Origin: Chryseobacterium sp. 52
GTDB taxonomy: Bacteria; Bacteroidota; Bacteroidia; Flavobacteriales; Weeksellaceae
DNA: 64,000 bases
Direction: 5' to 3'
NCBI RefSeq assembly: GCF_002754245.1
Contig: NZ_PEEX01000001.1
Coordinates: forward strand, 4,258,001 to 4,322,000
The stretch's first letter is position 1, and the number at the start of each line of letters is the position of its first letter. The notes beneath the pieces are model-generated. The model did not search any database. It was not told where the DNA came from and worked only from the letters and a program-made list of their open reading frames with translations. The translations under genes were made by a program, and so were the position numbers. Positions 17,546-26,824 of the stretch are shown in pieces.

Positions 17546-18703
17546 TCAGGGAGTTTTCTGATATCCGCTTGGAGTCACTCCCGTGTATTTTTTAAAATTT
17601 CTGTTGAAAGATGTTTTAGAATTGAATCCACATTCAAAAGCAATGGAAAGCAGTGTATACTGTCTGCTCTCAGGCTGTGAAATTCTGCTTAGGAATTCCT
17701 CTATCCGTTTTTCATTGATCAGTTCGTAGAAGTTTTTATCTTCTTTGGAGTTAATAACCTGTGAAAGAGAATTAGGATGAACATCCAGCATTGCTGCAAG
17801 TTCATTCAAAGTAAGATTGGGGTTAATAAACGGTTTATTTTCATCCAGAAGACGCATCAGCCTCGAATGTATATCATCAATATTTTCTACACTTAAAGTA
17901 GATTTCTGATACTTTTTTTCAACAGAAAGAGCGGCTTCTTCCGGTTTATTCTCAAAAGAAAAACTCTCTTTTTCTGTACTTCCAGCAAAGGCAGGCAATG
18001 GTTGATTGAAAACCTGAACCTGCTTAATCCCAAAATATCCGAGCCATACAATAAATACAGTTACAGCTCCATAAATGATATTAACCTGTTCCGTAAAAAT
18101 GACAAGTCCCCAGATCACTGTAATCCAGATAATAAGATACAGCAGCCAGTTAAAATTAATCTTCTCCGTATTGGAAAACTGCTGAACCATATTTTTTCTA
18201 AAACGGTATAACGTCCAGAAGGAAAGAATCACATAAACAATCCCCGAAATATAAATGGAATATAGTTTCAGAAACATCTCTGTCTCAAATTCTCTTCCGT
18301 GATGTTTGAAAATCTCTACCCTCTCCTGAAACGGAGCCAGATAGAATGTCAGAAATAAAAAATTACACAGCAGTAATGGTACAAAATGCAGCAGATATTT
18401 CCAGGAAAACCTTTCCGGAGACGTCTGTCTTTTGATATAAAGGTATAAAAACGGGCCGTACACAAGAGGAAGTGAAAATCCAAAAAAAACAAAAGACGGA
18501 TACAGTGTATACTGATTCGTAAGAAGCATATAATGTCCGGCAAGATTCAGTCCGATTGCTAAAAGCCATACAGACAGAATAAAATCTGCAGTACTTTTAT
18601 TTCTTTTCGTAATCAAAAGAAAAGCAAGGAAGAAAGCTAAAAAAACTCCGGACAGATAAAGCATAGGAAAGCTTTGATATTTTGTTAACTGAAATATGAT
18701 CAA
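17546..18703 (-). CDS. Membrane-bound AraC-type regulator
   Basis: The 385-residue protein has about seven hydrophobic segments in residues 1-235, then a linker rich in Glu/Lys/Ser, then an AraC helix-turn-helix domain (about 285-383) ending with AFECGFNSKTSFNRNFKKYT and GVTPSGY. This seven-helix plus AraC layout is common in Flavobacteriia, where the membrane part is thought to sense an extracellular or membrane signal. It lies upstream of and parallel to the lipoprotein hydrolase pair, which could be its target; that is inference from position only. Confidence 0.85.
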   Translation of the reverse strand: MIIFQLTKYQSFPMLYLSGVFLAFFLAFLLITKRNKSTADFILSVWLLAIGLNLAGHYMLLTNQYTLYPSFVFFGFSLPLVYGPFLYLYIKRQTSPERFSWKYLLHFVPLLLCNFLFLTFYLAPFQERVEIFKHHGREFETEMFLKLYSIYISGIVYVILSFWTLYRFRKNMVQQFSNTEKINFNWLLYLIIWITVIWGLVIFTEQVNIIYGAVTVFIVWLGYFGIKQVQVFNQPLPAFAGSTEKESFSFENKPEEAALSVEKKYQKSTLSVENIDDIHSRLMRLLDENKPFINPNLTLNELAAMLDVHPNSLSQVINSKEDKNFYELINEKRIEEFLSRISQPESRQYTLLSIAFECGFNSKTSFNRNFKKYTGVTPSGYQKTP

Positions 18704-18918
18704 TGGTTCCCGGCAAAAATAGATATAATTTTAAAGCAAATTCAAACAGATCTGAATTTCTTAAAGCGATTTCAATTCACTCTATTACAATAGGTTATTA
18801 TTTTTCATTATGCTCTCCTTCGTGAATTTTATTATTATTTCCTCCAGTTTTTAATAAATTAGCCCTTGGGTATACTATTTTTTTTAAAAATACTCAGCCT
18901 TACTTATATTTAATAAAT

Positions 18919-19503
18919 ATGAAAAACATTCTTGATGAATATTCTAAATATGGACCTTTGTTTCTGGTGGATGAAGAACATTATGAAGAATTCTGTGGTT
19001 ATCTCCATGAAACTGTTTATAAAAAATCGGATTTCTTTTTGAAAGAAGGTGAGGAATGCCAGTATTTAGGTTTTCTAAAAAGTGGTTTTATGAGAACATT
19101 TTATATTAATGAAGGCGGTGAAGATGTTAACTTCAATTTTCATTTTGATCATTATTTTTTTACGGATTACGAAAGTATTCTCTGTCACACCAGATCAAAA
19201 ATGAATATTAAAGCGGTTAAAGACTCGGAAGTCCTGTTGCTTCATAAGGACGACCTTCAGAAGCTTTATAAAAAAGATGCCTACTGGCAGGAATTCGGAA
19301 GAAAAATGACCGAAATAATTTACCTGAATGCAAAAAAAAGAATTGAAGAACTTTTATATTATTCCCCTGAGAAAAGGTATAATAACTTATTGACCGAAAA
19401 CCCAAAAATCTTCCAAATGGTTGCCCAAAAGCACATTGCCAGCTATCTGGGTGTAAAACCACAATCATTAAGCAGAATCCGGAACAGAACTTTAAAACGT
19501 TAA
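18919..19503 (+). CDS. Crp/Fnr-family transcriptional regulator
   Basis: The 194-residue protein has a cyclic-nucleotide-binding-like domain (about residues 25-120, with FLKEGEECQYLGFLKSGFMR) and a degenerate C-terminal helix-turn-helix (HIASYLGVKPQSLSRIRNR). The cAMP-contact residues of E. coli Crp are not obvious, as usual for this Bacteroidota subgroup. It precedes an esterase gene by 66 bases on the same strand, but that gene has its own TAAATTTG box, so co-transcription is not required. Confidence 0.87.
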   Translation: MKNILDEYSKYGPLFLVDEEHYEEFCGYLHETVYKKSDFFLKEGEECQYLGFLKSGFMRTFYINEGGEDVNFNFHFDHYFFTDYESILCHTRSKMNIKAVKDSEVLLLHKDDLQKLYKKDAYWQEFGRKMTEIIYLNAKKRIEELLYYSPEKRYNNLLTENPKIFQMVAQKHIASYLGVKPQSLSRIRNRTLKR

Positions 19504-19535
19504 CTAAAGTGAACATTTTTTAGAAAGTATACGCC

Positions 19536-19543
19536 TAAATTTG
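19536..19543 (+). promoter_or_regulatory. Bacteroidota -7 box for the esterase at 19570
   Basis: TAAATTTG is an exact TAnnTTTG match, 26 bases before the ATG at 19570. Confidence 0.55.
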
Positions 19544-19569
19544 TAATACAAAATGTAAAAAATAGAAAT

Positions 19570-20265
19570 ATGGAAAACAAAAATGTAACGATTATTCTAG
19601 TTCACGGAGCCTGGGGAGACGGATCTCACTGGAGACACGTTATTGAAAATCTACACAGCGAAGGCTACACTGTACGAAGTGTTCAGAATCCTTTAACATC
19701 TATGGACGAGGATATTCAAAAAACAAAGGACCTGATCGATTTACAGGAAGGAAAGGTTCTGTTGGTAGGACATTCTTACGGAGGGGCTGTTATTTCAGGA
19801 GCCGGAAATCATGATAAAGTGGTAGGACTTGTTTATATTGCTGCTTTTGCACCGGACAAAGGAGAAAGCCTGGGAGGTATTTTTGGCCGCAGAGAACAGC
19901 CTGCCGGCGGAGCTAATATTGTTCCTGATTCAAAAGGATTCTTATGGATAAAGTATGATAAATTCCATGAAAGTTTTGCTCAGGATCTGAATCCTGAAGA
20001 TTCTGTGGTGATGTCTCTATCGCAAAAACCTATCCACGGAAGTATTTTTGCAGCTGAAGCCGGAGAACCTGCATGGAAAACAAAACCAAGCTGGTATCAG
20101 GTTTCTGATAATGACAGAATGATCCCACCGGCAACAGAAAAGGAAATGGCAGAAAGAATGAATGCTAGGAAGATTATCCATCTGGATGCCAGCCATGCTT
20201 CATTAGCCACTCACCCTAAGGAAATCACAGAATTGATCAAAGAAGCTGTAGAAGCTGTTTCTTAA
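19570..20265 (+). CDS. Small alpha/beta hydrolase (esterase-like)
   Basis: The 231-residue cytoplasmic protein is a compact alpha/beta hydrolase. VHGAWGDGSHW (residues 11-21) forms the oxyanion region, GHSYGG has nucleophile Ser69, NDRMIPP carries the acid, and DASHASLATHP carries the histidine. This matches the AB hydrolase 6 / EstC-like group close to plant salicylate-binding-protein-2-type esterases and hydroxynitrile lyases. The substrate is unknown. It lies downstream of a Crp-family regulator and has its own promoter box and terminator. Confidence 0.85.
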   Translation: MENKNVTIILVHGAWGDGSHWRHVIENLHSEGYTVRSVQNPLTSMDEDIQKTKDLIDLQEGKVLLVGHSYGGAVISGAGNHDKVVGLVYIAAFAPDKGESLGGIFGRREQPAGGANIVPDSKGFLWIKYDKFHESFAQDLNPEDSVVMSLSQKPIHGSIFAAEAGEPAWKTKPSWYQVSDNDRMIPPATEKEMAERMNARKIIHLDASHASLATHPKEITELIKEAVEAVS

Positions 20266-20299
20266 TCGGCCACTAATTTTAAAACGGATAAAAAACAAT

Positions 20300-20329
20300 A
20301 AACAGGTTTCGGCCTGTTTGTTTTATTTT
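20300..20329 (+). terminator. Terminator after the esterase gene
   Basis: AAACAGG / CCTGTTT stem with a 6-base loop, followed by a T-rich tract. It lies before the thioredoxin gene and supports that gene's later start at 20438. Confidence 0.7.
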
Positions 20330-20437
20330 GAAGAGGAAGCAGGTGTCTTAAAATTCGTTAATATAGAGCCTCTCGGCATAAAATCATCGTCTATATTTTG
20401 GAAAATAACTATCTTCGCCTACAAATCTAATTTGAAA

Positions 20438-21613
20438 ATGAGGAAGATCATCTCCGGGGTATTTGTTTTCTGTTCTGTTGTTATTATGGCTCAGGAAGCG
20501 ATACAGTTTCAGGAATTACCATTCAAAGACGTTATAGCAAAGGCAAAAAAAGAAAAGAAACTTGTTTTCGTCGATGCATATACTACGTGGTGCGGACCGT
20601 GCAAGATGATGGAAAAGAATGTATTTACTCAAAAATCGGTAGGAGATTATTTCAATGCTAATTTTGTGAATGCCAGATTTGATATGGAAAAAGGTGAAGG
20701 AAGAGAAATTGCAGCCAAATATGGTGTCCGTTCCTATCCTACTTACCTGTTCCTGAATGGTGAAGGTGAACTTGTTTCTCAGAATTCAGGATACATGGAG
20801 GAAAGTATGTTTGTAGCTATGGCTCAGAACATTAATTCCCCTGGCAATAAAAAGGGTTCTTTAAAGGAACGTTTTGCTAAAGGAGAAAAAGATTCTGAAT
20901 TCCTGATTAATATTATGAAGCTGAACTCTTCTTCAGATTATGATTTTGCTAAAAAAGCTTCCGAAAGATATTTTGAAAATAAAAAGAAGACCGAAGAAAT
21001 TTCGAAAGAAGAAATAGGTTTCCTTCTGTTTTTTGTAAAGTCTACGGAAGATAGCAACTACAGTACATTTACATCAAGAAAAGCAGATATCATCAAATAT
21101 CTACCTGAAGAAACCTATAACGAATTTGACAACCAGCTCAAGCTTTCAAAGATTGTAGAACAGTCTATTGATGATAAAAATAAAAGAATCAACGAGGAGT
21201 ATTTCATGAAGACGGCAGAACCGTTAGTTGGAAAACAACTCGCTCAATCTAAACTAAACCAAACGAAACTCAGCTACTACGAGCAAAATGCTAATTTCCC
21301 TGAATTTGAAAAAGCAGCGCTAGAGTATTACAAAAATTCCGATGCATTCGAACCTAATGAGCTATTGAGAGCGGCATGGGTATTCGGTGACCACATCAAA
21401 AATACGACATCATTGAAGAAGGCTTCAGAATGGGCCGAAAAATCTGTAATGCGTGGCGAAACACCGGAAAACACTTATATTCTTGCAAAACTTTATTTCC
21501 TGACCGGAAACAAGGAAATGGCAAAAAACTATGCTGAAATGTCTAAAAATATGGCAACTCAGACTGGTAAAGACTCCAAACTCGCAGAAGAATTATTGAA
21601 ACAAATAAAATAA
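20438..21613 (+). CDS. Thioredoxin-fold periplasmic protein with C-terminal helical repeats
   Basis: The 391-residue protein starts at MRKIISGVFVFCSVVIMAQ, a signal peptide. Residues about 25-150 are a thioredoxin domain with the redox motif WCGPC at 51-55 and the cis-Pro context RSYPTYLF. The C-terminal 230 residues are helical with TPR-like character near the end. It is probably a periplasmic disulfide reductase or oxidase. A longer frame from 20318 is rejected because it would run through the terminator at 20300-20329 and hide the signal peptide. The DUF3575 gene begins immediately after the stop codon, so the two are coupled. Confidence 0.85.
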   Translation: MRKIISGVFVFCSVVIMAQEAIQFQELPFKDVIAKAKKEKKLVFVDAYTTWCGPCKMMEKNVFTQKSVGDYFNANFVNARFDMEKGEGREIAAKYGVRSYPTYLFLNGEGELVSQNSGYMEESMFVAMAQNINSPGNKKGSLKERFAKGEKDSEFLINIMKLNSSSDYDFAKKASERYFENKKKTEEISKEEIGFLLFFVKSTEDSNYSTFTSRKADIIKYLPEETYNEFDNQLKLSKIVEQSIDDKNKRINEEYFMKTAEPLVGKQLAQSKLNQTKLSYYEQNANFPEFEKAALEYYKNSDAFEPNELLRAAWVFGDHIKNTTSLKKASEWAEKSVMRGETPENTYILAKLYFLTGNKEMAKNYAEMSKNMATQTGKDSKLAEELLKQIK

Positions 21614-22237
21614 ATGCTGAAACACAAATTTCTTACCGCATCAGTGGCACTCTTTTCCGTAGGATCACTGACTGCCCAGGAACAAGAACAGGAAAAAGGT
21701 CTGTATATCAAAGGAAATGCACTTCTGGCTCCAATCGGAGTAATCAATGTGGGTGTAGAAAAACAGCTAACGTCAAAGATTACCCTGCAGGGTGATGTTC
21801 TGGTGTCTCCCTGGAAATCTTTTGCCGGACACGAAATGCAATACTACTCTCTTTCTGTTGAAGGAAGGTATTATTTTAATCAGGCATTCAGTCGTTGGTA
21901 TGTAGGTGCGAATATAGCGGTATCTGCTTTCAATCTTCAAAAATGGAGCTATTGGTCCGACAATCCCACCACCGATGATCTCGGCAGAACTTTTATTACC
22001 TCCAACTTATACCAAAAAGGATATTCTTTTATATTAGGTGTCACAGCGGGCTACCAGTTCAAATTGTCTGATCGCCTGAATATGGATATCTTTGCAACAG
22101 TAGGCTCTTCTCAGGATTTCTATAAAGGGTATGATCGTCCAACGGGAGAACGCTATGATGTTGCCAAAAAGTTCAACAAAAGTGGAGAAATCATTCCATA
22201 CAGAGGAGGTGTCATGATCTCTTATCAATTAAAATAA
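21614..22237 (+). CDS. DUF3575 outer-membrane-type protein
   Basis: The 207-residue protein has a signal peptide (to SLTAQ) and the DUF3575 pattern: GLYIKGNALLAPIGVINVGV, then GRYYFNQAFSRWYVGANI and a final MISYQLK strand. DUF3575 proteins are predicted beta-barrels of unknown role, often with the spacing of small outer-membrane proteins. Its ATG directly follows the thioredoxin stop (no gap), and a two-helix membrane protein follows after 4 bases. The trio therefore forms an operon. Confidence 0.78.
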   Translation: MLKHKFLTASVALFSVGSLTAQEQEQEKGLYIKGNALLAPIGVINVGVEKQLTSKITLQGDVLVSPWKSFAGHEMQYYSLSVEGRYYFNQAFSRWYVGANIAVSAFNLQKWSYWSDNPTTDDLGRTFITSNLYQKGYSFILGVTAGYQFKLSDRLNMDIFATVGSSQDFYKGYDRPTGERYDVAKKFNKSGEIIPYRGGVMISYQLK

Positions 22238-22241
22238 GCGT

Positions 22242-22448
22242 ATGAAACTATTCGGAAGAAATCATATTATTATATCAGTGATCACTTTTGTGATCCTTTT
22301 TTTAATGAACTATATCGGAAATGATCTGCCTGACAAACTTGAAAGAGCTCTAATGACGGCTTTTGCCGGTGTGATAGGCTTATCCCTCGGACTTTTCATT
22401 CTTAACAAAGGTAAAAACGATAATAAGCCGCCACAAAATTTTGACTGA
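22242..22448 (+). CDS. Small two-helix membrane protein
   Basis: The 68-residue protein has two hydrophobic segments (about residues 9-25 and 37-55) and a polar Lys/Asn-rich tail (NKGKNDNKPPQNFD). No family is recognised. It is the last gene of the thioredoxin-DUF3575 operon, four bases after its neighbour. Confidence 0.65.
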   Translation: MKLFGRNHIIISVITFVILFLMNYIGNDLPDKLERALMTAFAGVIGLSLGLFILNKGKNDNKPPQNFD

Positions 22449-22553
22449 TATAAGGTGAATTATCAATAGTGACTTTAGCTTCGCTAATGAATTTTATAAC
22501 ATCTGGAGATTCATCCACAATTGACTGACGAACTTAAAGTTAACTTTTAAAAA

Positions 22554-23750
22554 TCAATCTTTGTAAACAATATATTTGCTGCGGATCTTTTCAAATTTAT
22601 CAAGATCATTTTTCCATGAAGCTTTGATCTCCTGAATTGATTTTCCGGCGATAATCTGTTTTCTGAATTCATCCGTTCCCGCCAGTTTATCAAAGAATAA
22701 ATTCTCTAAGAAGAAACTCTGTTGCGGATTTTTATAGTTTTTATAGGAATTAACTAACCATTCTAAATTCAGTTCTCTTAAATCTTTAGGATAGGCTGAA
22801 AGATCTTCTCCGTAACACAGTTTTCCGTTCAGAAAGGGATCTTTAGCACCAAAATTGGGTTTTGGGGTAAACTGATAGGGCAGATTCTGTGTCCATGGTG
22901 ATCCATAGATCTGAAATGGCAGGCTGGTCCCTCTTCCTACAGAAACCTGAGTTCCTTCAAAAAAGCATAAACTTGGATATAAATTGATCGACTTATCGTT
23001 TGGCAGATTCGGAGATGGTTTATCTGAGATTGGATAACGCTGTTTTTTGTGATAGTTTTTCATCTGGATCAGGGTATACTTTGCCTGAATTCCATTTTTC
23101 AGCCACTTTTCACCGTTAACCATTTTTCCATACTCCCCTATTGTTAATCCATACACTACAGGAACTTCGTGCATTCCTACAAAACTTGACCATTTTTTTC
23201 TTAAAACCGGCCCGTCTGTATACCCATCGTTTGGATTCGGACGGTCCAATACCATTATTTCTACATTATTTTCTGCTCCGGCTTCCATCAAATACGCTAA
23301 AGTTGAAATATAAGTATAGAACCTCACGCCAACATCCTGGATATCAAAAACAATAATATCAATTCCCTTTAACTGTTCAGGTTTTGGTTTTTTATTGTTT
23401 CCATATAAAGAAATAATCGGAATTCCGGTCTTGGTATCTACTCCGTTTTTAACTTTTTCTCCGGCATCCGCATCTCCTCTGAAACCATGCTCAGGGGCGA
23501 AAATTGCTTTGATCTTAATGTTATTTTTCACTAAAAAATCTACCACATGGTTTCTGTCACTCATCAGCCCGGTTTGGTTGGTTACCACACCTATTGTTTT
23601 ATTCTTTAACAGTGGAAGATAAAGTTCAGATTGGTCTGCCCCGGTTTTGAAATCCGGTTGATCTTGAACCTGAGAATAATATTGGTTGAATACTCCTAAA
23701 AAAATTAGGCAAATAAGAAGTAAATTTTTAATTTTGAAATCTAAATTCAT
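22554..23750 (-). CDS. namZ: Exo-beta-N-acetylmuramidase NamZ-like (DUF1343, GH171)
   Basis: The 398-residue protein has a signal peptide (KNLLLICLIFLGVFNQYYSQ). DUF1343 motifs are clear: GVVTNQTGLM, IFAPEHGFRG, FDIQDVGVRFYTY and LDRPNPNDG. The founding member, Bacillus subtilis NamZ, releases terminal N-acetylmuramic acid from peptidoglycan fragments, so a role in cell-wall recycling in the periplasm is likely. The ATG at 23750 is chosen; a frame extension to 23882 would precede the signal peptide with non-family residues. The permease gene begins head-to-head only five bases away if its TTG start is correct. Confidence 0.88.
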   Translation of the reverse strand: MNLDFKIKNLLLICLIFLGVFNQYYSQVQDQPDFKTGADQSELYLPLLKNKTIGVVTNQTGLMSDRNHVVDFLVKNNIKIKAIFAPEHGFRGDADAGEKVKNGVDTKTGIPIISLYGNNKKPKPEQLKGIDIIVFDIQDVGVRFYTYISTLAYLMEAGAENNVEIMVLDRPNPNDGYTDGPVLRKKWSSFVGMHEVPVVYGLTIGEYGKMVNGEKWLKNGIQAKYTLIQMKNYHKKQRYPISDKPSPNLPNDKSINLYPSLCFFEGTQVSVGRGTSLPFQIYGSPWTQNLPYQFTPKPNFGAKDPFLNGKLCYGEDLSAYPKDLRELNLEWLVNSYKNYKNPQQSFFLENLFFDKLAGTDEFRKQIIAGKSIQEIKASWKNDLDKFEKIRSKYIVYKD

Positions 23751-23754
23751 AAGC

Positions 23755-24984
23755 TTGAAATTTCCTTTATATTTCTCTAGAAAAATAGCGTTTTCCAAAG
23801 ATAACAAAAATAACCTTTCAAGAGTTATCATCTTCATCGGCAGGCTTTCTGTAGCTTTGGGGATTATTGTTTCTCTTATCACCGTGGCTACCGGCTTCGG
23901 CTCAAAGAAAGCGATTAAGGAAAGACTGGCAGACTTCAGTGGACATATTACGGTACGGTCTACAAGATCTAATTCTTCCTACAATACCTCTATCCTTGAC
24001 AACCAGGGATTGAATATTCCGAAAATCAAAGAGCTTCCTGATGTGGAAAGTGTTCAGAAATACGCGACCGTGACAGGAATTATGCGTAATGAACACAACT
24101 TTTCCGGTATTATATTTAAAGGAATCGGTAAGGATTTTGACAGCCTGAGGTTCAAAAAGTTTCTGATAGCAGGTACCACTCCGAAAGTAACAGAAAAAGG
24201 TTACAATAATGATGTTACCATCTCACAGAAAGTGGCCAGTGACCTCCATCTTAAAGTCAATGACAGCATTGTTACCGTATTTTCAAAAGCTGACCAAAAG
24301 CCGATCTACCGTAAATTCAGGGTGGTTGGAATTTATAAAACTGATATTAAAATGATTGATGAGCAGTTCGTCATCGGAGGAATCAATCATGTAAGAAAAA
24401 TTCAGGAAATGAAACCGGACGAAATAGGTGGTATTGATATTTTTCTTAAAAATGTCAATGATATTGATAAAGATTTTCCGGAAATTGAAAAACTGATCGG
24501 CTATAAAAATTATGCAGAAAAGGCAACGGAAAAATTCCCTCAGATTAACGACTGGATCAGTATTTTCGACACAAATATTGCACTTATCATTATCATCATG
24601 CTGATTGTAGTGGTGATCAATATTATTATGGTGCTTTTAATTCTGATCATAGAAAGAACCAATTCTATCGGGCTTCTCAAAACTTTGGGAGCCAGCAATT
24701 CACAGATAAGAGCTACCTTCATCAATTATACGCTGATCATTATGATCCCGGGACTTTTGTATGGAAACGCCATTGGTCTTGGTCTTATTTTATTGCAAAA
24801 ATTCTTCGGTATTATTAAACTTAATCCTGAAAATTACTACGTAAGTACGGTTCCGGTAGACCTTAATCCTGTGGCGATTATTTCTATTTCATTGGGAATT
24901 CTTCTTATTTCAGGACTTGCTCTGATCATTCCGAGCTATCTGATCAGTAAAATATCTCCGGTGAAGGCAATTAAGTACAACTAA
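23755..24984 (+). CDS. ABC transporter permease, LolC/LolE-like
   Basis: The 409-residue protein has an N-terminal helix (VIIFIGRLSVALGIIVSLIT), a large periplasmic MacB-PCD-like domain (about 60-260) and three C-terminal helices with the FtsX-type sequence IIERTNSIGLLKTLGAS. This is the four-helix layout of lipoprotein-releasing LolC/E permeases. The TTG start at 23755 gives LKFPLYFSRKIAF, the usual family beginning; the upstream ATG at 23686 would add 23 odd residues and overlap namZ by 65 bases. No ATPase gene is adjacent. Substrate assignment rests on family similarity. Confidence 0.85.
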   Translation: MKFPLYFSRKIAFSKDNKNNLSRVIIFIGRLSVALGIIVSLITVATGFGSKKAIKERLADFSGHITVRSTRSNSSYNTSILDNQGLNIPKIKELPDVESVQKYATVTGIMRNEHNFSGIIFKGIGKDFDSLRFKKFLIAGTTPKVTEKGYNNDVTISQKVASDLHLKVNDSIVTVFSKADQKPIYRKFRVVGIYKTDIKMIDEQFVIGGINHVRKIQEMKPDEIGGIDIFLKNVNDIDKDFPEIEKLIGYKNYAEKATEKFPQINDWISIFDTNIALIIIIMLIVVVINIIMVLLILIIERTNSIGLLKTLGASNSQIRATFINYTLIIMIPGLLYGNAIGLGLILLQKFFGIIKLNPENYYVSTVPVDLNPVAIISISLGILLISGLALIIPSYLISKISPVKAIKYN

Positions 24985-25193
24985 GAAACTCAATAGATGA
25001 AATGTGAATTGTCAATGATAAAAGACAGTACTTTGTACTATTAAAAAAATTCCATTCACTTTCGAGAATCGGAAAGAAACGGTAAATAATTAATTTAAAA
25101 TTAATATTTAAAGTAAAATATCAATCATTGATCGTTCACCATTATCATTTATAAATCATAATCTTTAAATTACTCAGCTAATTTTTAAAGCCT

Positions 25194-25201
25194 TATCTTT
25201 G
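25194..25201 (+). promoter_or_regulatory. Bacteroidota -7 box for cysteine synthase
   Basis: TATCTTTG is an exact TAnnTTTG match, 19 bases before the ATG at 25221. Confidence 0.55.
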
Positions 25202-25220
25202 CACCGCTTATAAACCATTT

Positions 25221-26204
25221 ATGAAATACGCAAAAAATATTCTTGAAACGATAGGGAATACCCCTCTTGTAAAACTTAATAAAGTATTAGGAGAAGACTT
25301 TCCTGCATTAGTTTTAGCAAAAGTAGAGACATTCAATCCGGGAAATTCTGTAAAGGACAGAATGGCCCTTAAAATGATAGAAGATGCCGAAAAAGACGGC
25401 AGATTACAACCTGGAGGCACCATTATTGAGGGAACTTCAGGAAATACAGGAATGGGACTGGCTCTTGCAGCCATCATCAAAGGATACAAATGTATTTTTG
25501 TAACCAATTCCAAACAGTCCAAGGAGAAATGCGACATTCTTCGTGCCGTAGGAGCGGAAGTTATTGTCTGCCCTACCGACGTGAAGCCTACCGATCCGCG
25601 TTCTTATTATTCGGTTTCTAAAAGACTGGCTAAGGAAACAGAAAACGGATGGTATGTGAACCAATACGACAACCTGTCTAACAGAACCGCTCACTATGAG
25701 TCTACTGCTCCTGAAATCTGGGAACAGACGGAAGGAAAGCTTACTCATTTTGTGGCTGGTGCCGGAACAGGAGGTACGGTTACAGGCTGTGGAACATTCT
25801 TTAAGGAGAGAAATCCAAATATTAAAGTAATCGGTGTTGATACGTATGGTTCTATTTTGAAGGAATTTCATGAAACCGGAGAACTGCATTATGACCATGC
25901 CTATACCTACATTACAGAAGGAATTGGTGAGGATATCATTCCTGAAAACTATGATATGGCAGTGATTGACCATTTCGAAAAGGTAACGGATAAAGACGGT
26001 GCTATCTATGCCAGAAAACTGGCTAAAGAAGAGGGTATTTTCTGTGGGTATTCTGCGGGAAGTGCTATTGCTTCTTTACTTCAAATGAAAGATCAGTTTA
26101 CGAAGGATGATGTAATCGTTGTTCTTCTTCATGATCACGGTTCCAGATATGTAGGAAAAATCTACAATGACGAGTGGATGAAAGAAATGGGTTGGTTGGA
26201 TTAA
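25221..26204 (+). CDS. PLP-dependent cysteine synthase / cystathionine beta-synthase family
   Basis: The 327-residue fold-type II PLP enzyme has the Schiff-base lysine Lys45 in NPGNSVKDR, the substrate loop GTSGNTG at 71-77 and the phosphate loop GAGTGGTVTG. It joins O-acetylserine or serine with a thiol. The NRTAHYESTAPEIW segment is typical of the cystathionine-beta-synthase-like branch, but the C-terminal CBS pair is absent, so both cysteine synthase and a beta-replacement role with homocysteine are possible. It is monocistronic, with a hairpin terminator shared with the convergent YcxB-like gene. Confidence 0.9.
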   Translation: MKYAKNILETIGNTPLVKLNKVLGEDFPALVLAKVETFNPGNSVKDRMALKMIEDAEKDGRLQPGGTIIEGTSGNTGMGLALAAIIKGYKCIFVTNSKQSKEKCDILRAVGAEVIVCPTDVKPTDPRSYYSVSKRLAKETENGWYVNQYDNLSNRTAHYESTAPEIWEQTEGKLTHFVAGAGTGGTVTGCGTFFKERNPNIKVIGVDTYGSILKEFHETGELHYDHAYTYITEGIGEDIIPENYDMAVIDHFEKVTDKDGAIYARKLAKEEGIFCGYSAGSAIASLLQMKDQFTKDDVIVVLLHDHGSRYVGKIYNDEWMKEMGWLD

Positions 26205-26225
26205 TCAATCTTTATGATAAAATAA

Positions 26226-26254
26226 AAATCAGAGCAAAATGCTCTGATTTTTTT
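26226..26254. terminator. Bidirectional terminator between cysteine synthase and the YcxB-like gene
   Basis: AAATCAGAGC / GCTCTGATTT with a 5-base loop and T runs on both strands, placed between convergent genes. Confidence 0.78.
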
Positions 26255-26780
26255 ATGCTTTAATCTTTTTCTTTACTATTTGTTTGAGTAGATCGTAATC
26301 TCCTTTGCTCATGGATTTTTTCGGAAACATATAATTGAATTTTCCTTCTAAAGAAATAAATTCATCATCTACATCGAACGCCTTAAAATCTTCCCATTTA
26401 CTCAGTTCTTCCTGATGATTAAGATTCACGTTAAAAATTTCATCATTAAACCTGATCTCGTAGATTTCAGAATTTTCCAGTGATTTTAAATAGCCGTTCA
26501 CCTGCTTTTTCCATCGGGAAATCTTGTTGATGCTTAAAGATAAGTACACCGTACAAAGCAGAAATAAAAAGCTCACGAAATATAAAACGCCAAACTTTTC
26601 TTTACTTAAATCATCTTTAAAACAGAATAAAATAAGTAAAATAATTCCTACAACGACGGTAGTCATTGTTTTCCCTTTGGTAGTTGGTGAAAAAAATAAA
26701 CTTCCCTGCTGGCCACTGAAATAAATTTCCTCAAAATCCTTTCTGTTTACTTGTAATCTGATGACTTTCTCTCCATTCAT
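26253..26780 (-). CDS. YcxB-like membrane protein
   Basis: The 175-residue protein has two central hydrophobic segments (about residues 38-57 and 63-80), and the C-terminal half contains IYEIRFNDEIFNVNLNHQEE, then FISLEGKFNYMFPKKSM. This topology and the strand-rich end resemble the YcxB-like family (PF14317), which has no known function. It stands alone between cbpM and the cysteine synthase. Confidence 0.6.
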   Translation of the reverse strand: MNGEKVIRLQVNRKDFEEIYFSGQQGSLFFSPTTKGKTMTTVVVGIILLILFCFKDDLSKEKFGVLYFVSFLFLLCTVYLSLSINKISRWKKQVNGYLKSLENSEIYEIRFNDEIFNVNLNHQEELSKWEDFKAFDVDDEFISLEGKFNYMFPKKSMSKGDYDLLKQIVKKKIKA

Positions 26781-26824
26781 TTCTTAGAAATATTTAGTTT
26801 GTTTTAAAGATGTACAAAACTAAA

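Noticed and set aside
25437..25973. A 178-residue minus-strand open frame
   Set aside because: It is antisense to the cysteine synthase gene.
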